A stretch of DNA of 64,000 nucleotides, from assembly GCA_934754375.1 (NCBI GenBank), contig CAKVHT010000001.1, positions 434,001 through 498,000 on the forward strand, read 5' to 3'. A model generated the notes under the pieces. It was given only the letters and a program-made list of their open reading frames with translations. It had not been told where the DNA came from and searched no databases. The position numbers and the translations under genes are program-made. This DNA comes from an uncultured Clostridia bacterium (GTDB lineage Bacteria; Bacillota; Clostridia; Christensenellales; UBA1242). Each line of letters opens with the position of its first letter. Position 1 is the first letter of the stretch. Of the stretch, positions 34,827 to 44,105 are shown piece after piece.

Positions 34827-35933
34827 TTATTTTCTTATCCTTAAAATATATTCCGCCACCGCATTGTCTAAAGCTTTGCCCAAATTGATGCAATCTTCAA
34901 CTGACACATCGTTGCCGAAAGAAATCCTAACAGCACCTTCTATATATGCCTTGTCCACGATTGGTTGTAACACACGATTTAACCCCGCTTTGCTATTGCA
35001 GGCTGATCCTGTGCCTATTAAATATCCTTGTGCCTCAAGCATGTGTAGGATAGTTTCTCCCCTAACCCCCTTAAAGCATATAGATATAATATTATCAACA
35101 CAATTATTGTTTGAAACTAAAACATAGTCTTGTTTGATTTGTTGCAATATTGCTTTTTTATGTTCTGCAAAGTCAGTATGAGTTAATCCCTCAACTGCCG
35201 TTTGAAATGCTAAAATGCCCGGCAAATTTTCTGTGCCTGAGCGCAATGACATTTCTTGTCCGCCACCTATAACAAATGGTTTAAATCTATTAGGCTTATT
35301 TATGTATAAAACCGCCACCCCTTTAGGACCATTTATCTTATGTGCACTCATTGTATAATAATCAACACCCAAATCGGATAAATTGATATCTAATTTACCT
35401 AAAGCCTGCACTCCATCACTATGCACTACTATATTGCTATTTACCCCTTTAATTCGTTGACATATTGATTTAATATCGTTGATAGCACCTGTTTCATTGC
35501 TTACATGAATAATTGACACCAATGCAGTTGTATTATCAATCTCTTCAAAAAGCTTATCCTGATTTATTGTTCCGTCTTTATTTAAAGGTATAAATACAAT
35601 ATTATATCCGTTCTCTTTATAAACTTTAGCCGTCTCATATATTGAACTATGTTCACCAGCACTGAAGATATACTTTTTCTCTTTACGTGTTATGTGTGCG
35701 TGTAATACAGAATTGTTTGCCTCTGTTGCTGACCCTGTAAAAATAAATGTTGATTTATTAGGTGCATGGAACTTGTTTAAGAAATAGGTTCTGGCTTGTT
35801 CGAGTAATTGTTTTGATTTGCCTGCTTGTGCATATAACGCACTAGGATTAAAAAACTGTTCACTTGCCTTTATATAACTGTCAAGTGATGATTTGCTTAT
35901 TTGTGTTGTTGCTGCGTTGTCGAAATATAACAT
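34827..35933 (-). CDS. Cysteine desulfurase (NifS/IscS family) paired with ThiI
   Basis: PLP enzyme supplying persulfide sulfur. Start YFDNAATTQ, Schiff-base Lys in SAHKINGPKG, active Cys in GTGSACNSK. 368 residues. The adjacent thiI suggests a dedicated NifZ-like role in tRNA thiolation rather than Fe-S cluster assembly, as in Bacillus; this is inferred from context. Leaderless-type promoter immediately upstream. Confidence 0.93.
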   Translation of the reverse strand: MLYFDNAATTQISKSSLDSYIKASEQFFNPSALYAQAGKSKQLLEQARTYFLNKFHAPNKSTFIFTGSATEANNSVLHAHITRKEKKYIFSAGEHSSIYETAKVYKENGYNIVFIPLNKDGTINQDKLFEEIDNTTALVSIIHVSNETGAINDIKSICQRIKGVNSNIVVHSDGVQALGKLDINLSDLGVDYYTMSAHKINGPKGVAVLYINKPNRFKPFVIGGGQEMSLRSGTENLPGILAFQTAVEGLTHTDFAEHKKAILQQIKQDYVLVSNNNCVDNIISICFKGVRGETILHMLEAQGYLIGTGSACNSKAGLNRVLQPIVDKAYIEGAVRISFGNDVSVEDCINLGKALDNAVAEYILRIRK

Positions 35934-35940
35934 GTTAAGT

Positions 35941-35969
35941 ATTATAACACAACTTAAATGCTTTTACAA
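35941..35969 (-). promoter_or_regulatory. Promoter of the desulfurase-thiI operon, apparently leaderless
   Basis: Minus strand TTGTAA, 17 nt, TATAAT, 7 nt, ATG (35933). No ribosome site. It abuts the stop of yunB. Confidence 0.6.
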
Positions 35970-35973
35970 ATAC

Positions 35974-36624
35974 CTACGGCACAAGATTTAAAGATTTTCC
36001 TAAACTGCCACCATTTAAATATACTTCTGGAACTTTGCCCATGATAATGCTTTCAGCTAACATTACTTGGTTTGTTGAATAGAAGTCATAAGTCCTTATA
36101 GGCATAACTATGCTTACATGCGTGTTGATATACAAAAACAAAGAGTGTTTTGTCATGTTTATACCCACCGAATCAAACTCACTATCAAACTTGCTGCTTA
36201 CAGCACCTATTGGCACTAATTTAAAATTGATTTTAGTTCCCCTGCCTATAAAGATAGGAATACCAGTCAATGTACCCAAAGTTAATGCCAAACCGTCCTG
36301 ACCTAAAATTGACATCTGTAATTGTGCCTCTTTGACAATTTCCCTTGATATACTATTTATTTCATACTGATTTGCTGAAAATGACACAATCTCGCCATTT
36401 GTATCGTAATTTATGTCTATCAAAGCATCATAACTTAAGGTTCGGTTTATCACATTGCTAACTGCCAGATTTATTGCTTTTTCAGTCAAAGCCCTTGTTT
36501 CTGCCTTGCAATATGTTTTTATTACAGGACTGGAAACAAAACAATAATAACTTATAAGTAAAATTAAAATAAAAAAGACAGTCAAAAACCATTTCCTTTT
36601 TTGCTTTGTTCTGTCCATTTTCAT
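35974..36624 (-). CDS. yunB: YunB family sporulation protein
   Basis: 216 residues: one N-terminal membrane helix (about 13-31) and a conserved extracytoplasmic domain (KAINLAVSNVINRTL, LGTLTGIPIFIGRGTKINFKL, SLFLYINTHVSIVMP). YunB is required for efficient sporulation in Bacillus with an unknown molecular task. Lies downstream of the spoVA genes on the same strand with a 91-nt gap. The start has a second in-frame ATG two codons later; neither has a clear ribosome site. Confidence 0.9.
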   Translation of the reverse strand: MKMDRTKQKRKWFLTVFFILILLISYYCFVSSPVIKTYCKAETRALTEKAINLAVSNVINRTLSYDALIDINYDTNGEIVSFSANQYEINSISREIVKEAQLQMSILGQDGLALTLGTLTGIPIFIGRGTKINFKLVPIGAVSSKFDSEFDSVGINMTKHSLFLYINTHVSIVMPIRTYDFYSTNQVMLAESIIMGKVPEVYLNGGSLGKSLNLVP

Positions 36625-36715
36625 ATAACATGATATTATTGATTTAAAAATATTATTTAATATTGCCCAAATTTCGCCATAATTTGCATTTTAAGGGCAT
36701 GTAGAGCATGTTCTG

Positions 36716-37093
36716 CTAATGTCCACCACGTTTTGTTTTACTGCTGAAAATAAGTGCAAAAATGAACGATGCAAATATTGCCATGGCTATTCCGCCAGAT
36801 GCCGCCGTTAAACCCCCAGTAAATATACCCAAAAGGCCATATTCTTTTGTTGCCACAATTGCCCCTCTTGCAAGGCTTGCCCCAAAGCCTATGATTGGCA
36901 CGCTTGCGCCCGCTTTTGCAAATTCTTTAAATGGTGCATAAATGTTGAACACTTCCAATACCATACCGATGATTAAAAATAACACTAATATACGTGCTGT
37001 TGTGATTTTTGTTCTGATAACCAAAATTTGACCAAGAAAACAAATAAACCCGCCCACCATAAAAGATATTACATAATCCCATACATTAATCAT
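36716..37093 (-). CDS. spoVAE: SpoVAE (SpoVAEb), spore germination channel component
   Basis: Four-helix membrane protein of 125 residues. GGFICFLGQILVIRT, PIIGFGASLARGAIVATKEYGLLGIFTGGLTAASGGI is the family core. Part of the SpoVA system that moves Ca-dipicolinate into the forespore and out on germination. Overlaps the spoVAD stop by 8 nt. Homologous to SpoVAC, encoded two genes upstream. Expected under sigma-G. Confidence 0.93.
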   Translation of the reverse strand: MINVWDYVISFMVGGFICFLGQILVIRTKITTARILVLFLIIGMVLEVFNIYAPFKEFAKAGASVPIIGFGASLARGAIVATKEYGLLGIFTGGLTAASGGIAMAIFASFIFALIFSSKTKRGGH

Positions 37094-38168
37094 TGTTATT
37101 GCCTCGCTTTTGTGATTTTTGTTGTGATTTAAAGGTTTTGATTGATTTTTTTGGTTTATTTATATTTACTTTTGGTTTGCCACAATATTCAAATTCAACC
37201 GCATGTGCTATGCCTGGGATCGTGTCACCTTGTTGAGATGTTGTTGTGCTCATTAATGCGCCTGTTGACACCAATAAAACTCGTCTAAATTGCCCAGATT
37301 TCATCTTTTTTAAAATGTATGAATTTAATATACTGGCACTGCAACCTGCGCCACTTCCGCCCATAAAAACACGCTCAGTTTTATCAAACATCATGCACCC
37401 ACAATCTGCATAATTTTTGCCTAAAATAATACCTTTGCGTTCCATAATATCAATCAAAATTTCACTGCCAAGCTTGCCCAGGTCACCCGTTGCTATGAAA
37501 TCAAAATCCTTTGGCTTGCTGTTTGTGTTTATCAGATGTTGCTCAATAGTATCCGCTGCCGCAGGTGCCATAGCTGCCCCCATATTGTTTACATCTGCAA
37601 TGCCAAAATCAACAACTTTGCCAAAAGTTACCGCTTTCACTTTTATGTCACTTGACTGGCTGGTTAAAACGCTGGCTCCGCCACCAGTTATTGTCCATTG
37701 TGCTGTCGGCGGACGTTGGTTGCCCAATTCAAGCGGAAAACGATATTGTCTTTCCGCACTGCTAAAATGAGTGCACGTGGCACATATCACATTGTTGGCT
37801 ATACCATTATCAACAAATATAGCGCCTAAAGCAAGGCTTTCTGCCATAGTGGCACATGCAGAATATAATCCAATAAAAGGTAAATCTAAATCTCTGGCAG
37901 CATAAGATGAACTTACAATTTGATTTAGCAAATCTCCACCAAACAAAAAATCTATTTTGCCAATATTTGTGCCTGCTTTTTGAATAGCACCTTTTATGAT
38001 ATTTTTAAGCAATTTCCTTTCCGCTTTTTCAAAAGTCTTTTCTTTAAGTGTGTCATCTTTAAAGCAAAAATCAAAATAATCTTTAAGCGGTCCTTTGCCT
38101 TCTAATGGCCCGACCATACTATAACCGTCATATAAATACACATTACCTTTTAACATTATTGTTTGCAT
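37086..38168 (-). CDS. spoVAD: SpoVAD, dipicolinic-acid-binding SpoVA component
   Basis: Thiolase-fold protein of 360 residues. GGDLLNQIVSSSYAARDL, IGLYSACATMAESLALG with the thiolase-like Cys, ERQYRFPLELGNQRPPTAQW, GGSGAGCSA. Binds dipicolinate at the forespore membrane. Start at ATG 38168 with an AGGTGGTGAT ribosome site; an upstream extension would run into spoVAC. Middle gene of spoVAC-D-E. Confidence 0.94.
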   Translation of the reverse strand: MQTIMLKGNVYLYDGYSMVGPLEGKGPLKDYFDFCFKDDTLKEKTFEKAERKLLKNIIKGAIQKAGTNIGKIDFLFGGDLLNQIVSSSYAARDLDLPFIGLYSACATMAESLALGAIFVDNGIANNVICATCTHFSSAERQYRFPLELGNQRPPTAQWTITGGGASVLTSQSSDIKVKAVTFGKVVDFGIADVNNMGAAMAPAAADTIEQHLINTNSKPKDFDFIATGDLGKLGSEILIDIMERKGIILGKNYADCGCMMFDKTERVFMGGSGAGCSASILNSYILKKMKSGQFRRVLLVSTGALMSTTTSQQGDTIPGIAHAVEFEYCGKPKVNINKPKKSIKTFKSQQKSQKRGNNND

Positions 38169-38176
38169 ATCACCAC

Positions 38177-38623
38177 CTAAATAAAAAGTCCTACAAATCC
38201 GCAAATAATTGACCCCACAACGCCACAAACAATCACTGGACCAGCAATTGTAAACATTTTAACGCAAATGCCATATATGATGCCTTCTTTTTTAAATTCA
38301 ATTGCAGGGCTTGAAATAGAGTTGCTGAAACCTGTGATTGGAATAACCGAACCGGCACCACCCCAAGCACCAATTACATCATAAATGCCAATACCTGTCA
38401 ATAAGCATGTGATAAATATAATCGTCATCAACATGCAAGTTGTAACTTCACTTTCTGCAAGATTTGGAAAAAAGTAACTATACATATCAAACAATCCTTG
38501 ACCAATTGCACATATCAAGCCTCCCAAGAAAAATGCCTTTATCAGTGAAGGCCATGCTTTTGTCTTTGGAACTTTTGAGTCCACATATAAGTTATAATTT
38601 GTATTTCTTTTATTGTTGTCCAT
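38177..38623 (-). CDS. spoVAC: SpoVAC, spore germination channel component
   Basis: 148-residue membrane protein: a cytoplasmic N-terminal tail, FFLGGLICAIGQGLFDMY, then GAWGGAGSVIPITGFSNSIS with SPAIEFKKEGIIYGI, the mechanosensitive-channel-like SpoVAC core. Start at ATG 38623 after AGAGG. First gene of a minimal C-D-E spoVA set; spoVAA and spoVAB are absent, as in many Clostridia. Confidence 0.93.
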   Translation of the reverse strand: MDNNKRNTNYNLYVDSKVPKTKAWPSLIKAFFLGGLICAIGQGLFDMYSYFFPNLAESEVTTCMLMTIIFITCLLTGIGIYDVIGAWGGAGSVIPITGFSNSISSPAIEFKKEGIIYGICVKMFTIAGPVIVCGVVGSIICGFVGLFI

Positions 38624-38747
38624 ACTAACCTCTTGCAAAATTATTGCCAAAACCTCATCAAATTAAACTTTAAAAATCAAAATCTTAAATCTTGCTTGTT
38701 TATAATAAATTTGAAAATTTTAACCATACTAACCTCAAGGAGTTTTT

Positions 38748-40409
38748 ATGAAAAAATTTTTACCACTTTTAACATTTATTGCACTTCCTCTTACACTTTG
38801 TGCTTGCAACACAGATAATGAAAAAGCAACTGTTAATTTTGAGGGCTATTCAAATAACATAGAGAATTTTCAAAAAGATTTTAATGAATATAGTTTAAAT
38901 AGCGATAAACAATTTAACAAACTAAAAAACAATAAATATCGTTTGTCACTTTCTTTGGTGGATAATGCCACACTGGTTAATGCTGACGACAGCCCAACTC
39001 AAAAAAATAACAATCAAAACAATTGTGATGATGCTATTTGTAATAAGCCAGCAGAAAATCAAGGCAACACAAATGCCCCTGACACAGATATACTTGATGA
39101 GCAACAACCTGCTATTTTGCCAGATACAAGCAAATCTATGCCAATAGTTGACCTACCCGGTATTCAAAATAACAATATTGCAAACAACAATAAAGACGCA
39201 AAAGATATAAAACCAAATACTGACACAAAAGATATAAAAGATAACGCAACACAAAATGATGACAATTTAAAAAATATATCAACCTTATATTATTTAACTG
39301 CAGATGTTGACAATGAATGTAACAACTTTTGCAAACTCAAACAAGAATTAAATAATGCCATCTTAGAAACACAAAACTTGATTGATAAAGTTTATAATAA
39401 CGAAATTAGCCTTACAAACGAGCAAAAAATGTTTTTAACAGAGCAATCTTCTCAACTTAAAAACCTGGGTAAAAAATTAAGCAATGCAACAACAGAATTG
39501 GAATTCAGTGTAAATGATATTGGCAAAATTTCAGCAGTTGACAGCAACTTAAATCAGTTGGCATTAAAATATATGCTTGTTTTAGACAATTTAAATGCTG
39601 GAAATGAGATGCTTGAAAATAGTTTATACTCTTTAAACATGATTAATCAATTAATGCGTATGTCCGCCCCAATACCAGGCAACAATCAAGGCAGAATTTT
39701 ATATGGATTTCAACAAAACAATGAAAAGCCAATTATTCGTGACTACTTGATTGATAAAGATGGGAAAATAAGCGAAAATAAAACAGATGATACCCAAACC
39801 ACGGATAACGAGCAAACTACTGATTCAAACAGTGAAAAAGCCGAAAATAAAGTAACCCCATGGCTCACCCCAAATATAGACACTTATGGTAATTTCATGT
39901 CAAATATTGACACATTCTATAATACTGCATTGTTAAATAGATATAATGGATTTGGAAGAAATGGTTTTGGCTATGGTTATGGTGGCGGATTTGGTGCACC
40001 AGGAATGTATGGTTATAATTATCCAAACATGATGCCAAATAACGGATATGTTAACACAAATCTTAATAACGCACTCAATAATTCAAATCAAAACAATCAA
40101 CAAAATAAAAATGATAACACAACAGAAAGTATAAATCCAATGCTTAACACACAAGATAATCAACGACAAAACATTTCAAAACAAAAACAAAATAAGAAAA
40201 AGTTTAAGATTGTTAAAAATATCGACACTTTTAAAAATGCCGATACTCCAACACCTAAACAACGTTTTGCAAAAATAAAAACATCTGTTAATGAGTTCTT
40301 TGCAAAATTTAAAAAACCAAATAAAGATGTTCAAAATCCTATCTATAAATACGATAATGAAACACCAAACGTAAATAATATGCAAGAAAATTCTGCAACA
40401 AACAAATAA
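38748..40409 (+). CDS. Large Asn/Gln-rich lipoprotein with NIDT repeats
   Basis: Signal peptide with lipobox LCAC (Cys20). Then Asn/Asp/Gln-rich low complexity, a helical region (about 180-310, possibly coiled coil), and a Gly/Tyr-rich stretch (GFGRNGFGYGYGGGFGAPGM). The motif NIDT followed by Tyr/Phe occurs three times: NIDTYGNF, NIDTFYN and NIDTFKN. A basic C-terminal part follows. 553 residues, AAGGAG ribosome site. Function unknown. It is the only plus-strand gene between spoVAC and sigF and converges on sigF with 8 nt between stops. That setting hints at a spore-related envelope role, but this is inference. Confidence 0.8.
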   Translation: MKKFLPLLTFIALPLTLCACNTDNEKATVNFEGYSNNIENFQKDFNEYSLNSDKQFNKLKNNKYRLSLSLVDNATLVNADDSPTQKNNNQNNCDDAICNKPAENQGNTNAPDTDILDEQQPAILPDTSKSMPIVDLPGIQNNNIANNNKDAKDIKPNTDTKDIKDNATQNDDNLKNISTLYYLTADVDNECNNFCKLKQELNNAILETQNLIDKVYNNEISLTNEQKMFLTEQSSQLKNLGKKLSNATTELEFSVNDIGKISAVDSNLNQLALKYMLVLDNLNAGNEMLENSLYSLNMINQLMRMSAPIPGNNQGRILYGFQQNNEKPIIRDYLIDKDGKISENKTDDTQTTDNEQTTDSNSEKAENKVTPWLTPNIDTYGNFMSNIDTFYNTALLNRYNGFGRNGFGYGYGGGFGAPGMYGYNYPNMMPNNGYVNTNLNNALNNSNQNNQQNKNDNTTESINPMLNTQDNQRQNISKQKQNKKKFKIVKNIDTFKNADTPTPKQRFAKIKTSVNEFFAKFKKPNKDVQNPIYKYDNETPNVNNMQENSATNK

Positions 40410-40417
40410 AAAATATT

Positions 40418-41140
40418 TTAAAAACCGATATTTTCACGCATATAGGTTAAAACCTTATTCTCTATTCTGCTGACTTGAACTTGGCTGACTCCAAGTTCTT
40501 TTGCTATCTCACTTTGTGTTTTATCAAGATAATAGCGCATAATTATAACTTGTTTTTCTCTTGCGTCAAGTTTCTCAATCATGTCACGCAAAGCCAATTT
40601 GTCAATATAATTTTCAACTGAAAAATTATCCGCCACCTTATCAAATAATGTTGTACTATCATCGCCATCGTCAAACTGTTCGTTTAATGACAGCGGATTT
40701 GTGTTTGCCTCCATTGTAAACACCAAATCAATTTTGTCCATATCAAACACTTTTGACAAATGTTCCATCGTGGGGCTTTCTCCATGTGTGCGTTGAAATT
40801 CGTTAATATAATTTTTAATAAGCAAAGCATTGCGTTTGACACTTCTAGACACCTTCACACTGCCATCATCACGCAAAAAGCGTTTTATTTCCCCAGCAAT
40901 CATCGGCACTGCATAGGTAGTAAATTTTACGTTGAAATTTGGGTCATAGTTATTTATAGCTTTAACAAAACCCATTGAACCTAATTGATATAGGTCATCA
41001 TACTCAATTCCTTTGTTTAAATATCTTTTTATCACACTTTTAATCAACGGGGAATTGAATGTTATAAGTTTTTCCTTGGCAGAATCATCTCCTTGTTTTG
41101 CCAATTGCAACAATTCTGCAGTTTGATTGCCTGTTAGCAT
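40418..41140 (-). CDS. sigF: Sigma-F, early forespore sigma factor
   Basis: 240 residues. Region 2 (NSPLIKSVIKRYLNKGIEYDDLYQLGSMGFVKAI, FTTYAVPMIAGEIKRFLRDDG), region 3 and region 4 helix-turn-helix (LDKTQSEIAKELGVSQVQVSRIE). Controlled by SpoIIAB/SpoIIAA encoded just upstream (start directly adjoins the spoIIAB stop). Directs forespore genes after asymmetric division. Confidence 0.96.
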   Translation of the reverse strand: MLTGNQTAELLQLAKQGDDSAKEKLITFNSPLIKSVIKRYLNKGIEYDDLYQLGSMGFVKAINNYDPNFNVKFTTYAVPMIAGEIKRFLRDDGSVKVSRSVKRNALLIKNYINEFQRTHGESPTMEHLSKVFDMDKIDLVFTMEANTNPLSLNEQFDDGDDSTTLFDKVADNFSVENYIDKLALRDMIEKLDAREKQVIIMRYYLDKTQSEIAKELGVSQVQVSRIENKVLTYMRENIGF

Positions 41141-41569
41141 TTAGCATGCCTCGGCTGAAGAAATCGTTTTTCTCATATTGACAATCAAGCCATCTTTGCT
41201 GTTTTTAACCTCTAATGCGTCCATAAATGCTTCAATAACTGTAAATCCCATACCACTGCGCTCTTGGTCTGGTTTTGAAGTGTAAAAAGGACTTAATGCT
41301 TTTTGAATATCAACTATGCCAATGCCATTATCAATAACTGAAATATGCACATCGTTGTCTTTTATTGACATACGCAGGGTTACCATGCCAGGTTTATCTG
41401 GATAGGCATGCACTATCGAATTTGTCACCGCTTCGCTAACAGCAGTTTTAACATCTTCAATTTCTTCTAAAGTTGGATTCATCTGCATCAAAAATCCAGC
41501 AGCAACTGAACGTGCAAATGATTCATTTTCAGGCACGGCTTTAAATTTTAATTCCATTAAATTTTTCAT
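41141..41569 (-). CDS. spoIIAB: SpoIIAB, anti-sigma F factor and kinase
   Basis: GHKL-type serine kinase, 142 residues. N-box EAVTNSIVHAYPD, G1 box VIDNGIGIVD, G2 box ERSGMGFTVIEAF. Holds sigma-F inactive and phosphorylates SpoIIAA. Start at ATG 41569 after GGGGGAT; a TTG four codons upstream is rejected because it overlaps the ribosome site. Confidence 0.96.
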   Translation of the reverse strand: MKNLMELKFKAVPENESFARSVAAGFLMQMNPTLEEIEDVKTAVSEAVTNSIVHAYPDKPGMVTLRMSIKDNDVHISVIDNGIGIVDIQKALSPFYTSKPDQERSGMGFTVIEAFMDALEVKNSKDGLIVNMRKTISSAEAC

Positions 41570-41581
41570 ATTATCCCCCAA

Positions 41582-41893
41582 TCAAACAATCTTTGGCATA
41601 ATCTCATATAAGCCCGACATTTTGAATATTCTCTCTGCATTTCTGCTTGGATTTGATATAAATATCGGCTTGTTATATTCTCTCATCTTCTTGTATCTAC
41701 CTATTAGTACACCAACCCCTGTGCTATCCATAAATGTTAATTCACTTAAATCTAAAACAATTTGCACAAAACCCTTTTCAGTATCAAATAATGTATCAAG
41801 TTCTTTACGTACTGTTTTTGCTGTGTATTCGTCCAATTCCCCTGACAGCAAAATATATAAAGTTTTGTTCATCACTCGTGATTTGATTTGCAT
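41582..41893 (-). CDS. spoIIAA: SpoIIAA, anti-anti-sigma F factor
   Basis: STAS-domain protein of 103 residues with the phosphorylated Ser in LTFMDSTGVGVLIGRY. Dephosphorylated by SpoIIE, it releases sigma-F from SpoIIAB. Start at ATG 41893 after AGGAGG. No good sigma-H promoter could be made out in the short space before the upstream terminator. Confidence 0.95.
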   Translation of the reverse strand: MQIKSRVMNKTLYILLSGELDEYTAKTVRKELDTLFDTEKGFVQIVLDLSELTFMDSTGVGVLIGRYKKMREYNKPIFISNPSRNAERIFKMSGLYEIMPKIV

Positions 41894-41933
41894 TGCTTTC
41901 CTCCTTGGCAAAATACTAACAAATCACAGCATA

Positions 41934-41969
41934 AAAAAAATGGTAACATTTGTTGTAATGTCACCATTT
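41934..41969 (-). terminator. Terminator between the zinc-ribbon gene and the spoIIA operon
   Basis: Minus strand AAATGGTGACATT, loop, AATGTTACCATTT with one G-T pair, followed by a run of T. Confidence 0.85.
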
Positions 41970-42014
41970 ATTGTTGGTTTGTGTTGAAAATGAATTTGTT
42001 AATTTTGTGTTGGG

Positions 42015-43046
42015 CTATCTCATCAAGAAATATATCAGCAAACCAATGCCAACAACAAGTATAGATGCGAATAATATTGTTAAGAATACACGCAATTTAT
42101 CTGTTGGCAAGTCACCAACTTTACCAGATTGCCCATTCATCAAAGCCTTGTATCTCTTGCCTTTATATTCGTTGTTAAACATATAAACAGGAAGCAAACA
42201 ATAGTTATATTTCCTATCTTTATAATGTGTATCAACATTTAATGTTAAAACTGTGTCACAGCCATGTTTTTTCAAAATTTCATGCTCAATTTCACGGCGG
42301 ACAACTTTTTCGGCACTTGCAACGCAATCATTGAACAATTTGTCTTGATACTCTATCACATAACCATTGATAAAATCTTGTTGAAAATCAACAGCGGAAG
42401 TGTATTCAAATGGCATAATTTGCAATAATTCTCTTTGATTTAAATTTGAATTTGCTTCAATTGTTAGATTTTTAAAGACCTTATCCAAAACACCTGATAC
42501 ATTTTTTGTGACAGTTTCTGTGTGTGTGTTTCCGTCACTGTCTTTAACAATTTTTTTATAACTTAAAACACCTTTATATGCTGATGTGGTATCAAAATCA
42601 AACACAAATGTATTCACGTATAACCCTGATACATTCTGTTCTGTAATACCATTAAAAGCTTTCTTATTAGCATAAAATCGCTTATTTACCACGTGTTTAA
42701 ACTTATTGACTGCATCAGCTTTGCCAAATGTAAAAGGCACAACAGAATCAATATACATCAAAGTTTTTTTGCTGGTTTGTGTTAAAGTGTCACTGCCACA
42801 ATAAACGCACTTATTGTTGATTTGATACTTGTTTATCAAAATATTTGCACCACAAGATTTACATTTCACAGTGCGTGTTTCTTCTGCTAACGGGTCAATT
42901 TTCAAATTTTGAATTTGGTCAAAACCTTTTTTTGCGAATGCATAATTGTATTTTACTGGTTCTGCTGCCCCGCAATTTTCACAAATATTCGCTTTATCCT
43001 TTGGGCTAAAAGTTAATTTGCCACCACATTTTTCACATTTATTCAT
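42015..43046 (-). CDS. Double zinc-ribbon membrane protein (TFIIB-type ribbon family)
   Basis: 343 residues. Two Cys4 ribbons at the N-terminus (CEKCGG...CENCG and CKSCG...CVYCG), a large domain of about 220 residues containing VPFTFGKADAVNKF and LPVYMFNNEYKGKRYKALMNGQSGKVGDLP, and one C-terminal membrane helix. Proteins with this layout are widespread in Firmicutes and usually annotated only as zinc-ribbon or TFIIB-type ribbon proteins; function unknown. Single gene with its own promoter and terminator. Confidence 0.82.
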   Translation of the reverse strand: MNKCEKCGGKLTFSPKDKANICENCGAAEPVKYNYAFAKKGFDQIQNLKIDPLAEETRTVKCKSCGANILINKYQINNKCVYCGSDTLTQTSKKTLMYIDSVVPFTFGKADAVNKFKHVVNKRFYANKKAFNGITEQNVSGLYVNTFVFDFDTTSAYKGVLSYKKIVKDSDGNTHTETVTKNVSGVLDKVFKNLTIEANSNLNQRELLQIMPFEYTSAVDFQQDFINGYVIEYQDKLFNDCVASAEKVVRREIEHEILKKHGCDTVLTLNVDTHYKDRKYNYCLLPVYMFNNEYKGKRYKALMNGQSGKVGDLPTDKLRVFLTILFASILVVGIGLLIYFLMR

Positions 43047-43052
43047 AGAATG

Positions 43053-43081
43053 ATTTTATCAAATAAAATTTTCTATTGCAA
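43053..43081 (-). promoter_or_regulatory. Promoter of the zinc-ribbon gene, apparently leaderless
   Basis: Minus strand TTGCAA, 17 nt, TAAAAT, 6 nt, ATG (43046). No ribosome site. Confidence 0.6.
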
Positions 43082-43368
43082 ATATTTTTCCATTAACATT
43101 TGCGTCAATTATACAAAATTCAACACAACAAGGTCATTTTTTATCATTTTAAAAAATCTTGGCATTTTAATGTAGTTTGATTAAGAATTAGTTTTTTTGA
43201 ACTGGCATATCCAACAATTAATGCTTTATGACAAAAACATATATTAGCAGTCTGGAAGGTTCGACCTTCAATTCGTGACACACCACATGCGTCTAGACTT
43301 TATTCAGCCGACATATTGTTGAGTTTTTTAACATAATTTGCTAGAATCTTTTTATTTAGGAGGTTTTT
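43082..43368. other. Non-coding stretch with a GC-richer hairpin island
   Basis: At 43250-43305 base composition rises and contains a GAAGGT-TCG-ACCTTC hairpin (43255-43269) plus TCTAGA. No T-run follows. It resembles no tRNA arm strictly (the loop is too short). The promoter TTGAGT, 17 nt, TAGAAT (43319-43347) then drives the next gene. Confidence 0.45.
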
Positions 43369-43782
43369 ATGAATTCGAACTTCGTCATATGTATCCAAGC
43401 GGTTATCAATGGTTTTTTGGCTTTAGCAACAATAATTATGCCAATTATTCAACAGAAGGCAATGGTTAAGGAAAATAAACGTAAAGATAAAATTACAAAT
43501 TACAATCAAACGTTACTGATTTTTCAAGAACTAATGGACAATTTTGGCAAATATTCTGTTCAACCAAACTCTGAAAACAAAACTAAATTTATATCATCAT
43601 TAGCCAAATCTCGAACCTTTCTGCTATATAATGACAAATTGTTAAAAACAATAAAGCTTGTTTTGTCAGATAAACCAAATGAAGCAATAGATGAATTTTG
43701 GTCAGTTTTATCAAATATTTCAGTGTTTTTGAGTGCCAATCAAAAAGAAGTTGGTTTAAAACAACAACGCAAAAACAGATAA
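43369..43782 (+). CDS. Unknown small membrane-anchored protein
   Basis: 137 residues: an N-terminal membrane helix (about 5-27), then a charged helical region (KENKRKDKITNYNQTLLIFQ) and helices to the end. Excellent AGGAGG ribosome site and its own sigma-A type promoter. Not recognised. It lies in a small accessory patch next to an integrase remnant and overlaps the convergent neighbour by 27 nt. Confidence 0.6.
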   Translation: MNSNFVICIQAVINGFLALATIIMPIIQQKAMVKENKRKDKITNYNQTLLIFQELMDNFGKYSVQPNSENKTKFISSLAKSRTFLLYNDKLLKTIKLVLSDKPNEAIDEFWSVLSNISVFLSANQKEVGLKQQRKNR

Positions 43783-44004
43783 AACTTGAATGATTGCTGC
43801 TGTTGACATTAACACAACTGAGATGATTGATGAAATATAAACAATTTTGTCTATGTCATACAGTCGGTCAAAAGTATCTTCTGTAATGTTTCCACTTTCG
43901 TCAACATAAATACCTGCTGACATTGCTTTGATTTTACACAAGCTAATAACAACATATAAAACCTGTAAACAAAACACGACAATCGTGGCGATTAAGTAGC
44001 CCAT
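43756..44004 (-). CDS. Unknown two-helix membrane protein
   Basis: 82 residues with membrane helices at about 3-24 and 53-80 and an acidic loop (DESGNITEDTFDRLYDIDK) between. AAGGAC ribosome site. Not recognised. Convergent and overlapping the 3' end of the preceding gene, an arrangement reminiscent of small phage or toxin-type gene pairs, but nothing specific supports that. Confidence 0.5.
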   Translation of the reverse strand: MGYLIATIVVFCLQVLYVVISLCKIKAMSAGIYVDESGNITEDTFDRLYDIDKIVYISSIISVVLMSTAAIIQVLSVFALLF

Positions 44005-44035
44005 ATACTTTGTCCTTTTACCAGGGATTACCTTG

Positions 44036-44068
44036 GGACTATCTGAGTCGATATCAGATAGTCCTTTT
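44036..44068 (+). terminator. Strong hairpin, possible terminator
   Basis: Perfect 11-bp stem GGACTATCTGA/TCAGATAGTCC, 7-nt loop, four T. The T-run is short; it could be a structural relic of the integrated element. Confidence 0.45.
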
Positions 44069-44105
44069 CCCTTCCTTTAATTAGTCAAACAAAAGGAAAT
44101 TTTTT

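Noticed and set aside
43255..43269. A tRNA T-arm fragment (attachment-site scar) in the GC-richer island.
   Set aside because: The loop is too short for a T-loop and no match to the 3' end of any tRNA in the window was found.
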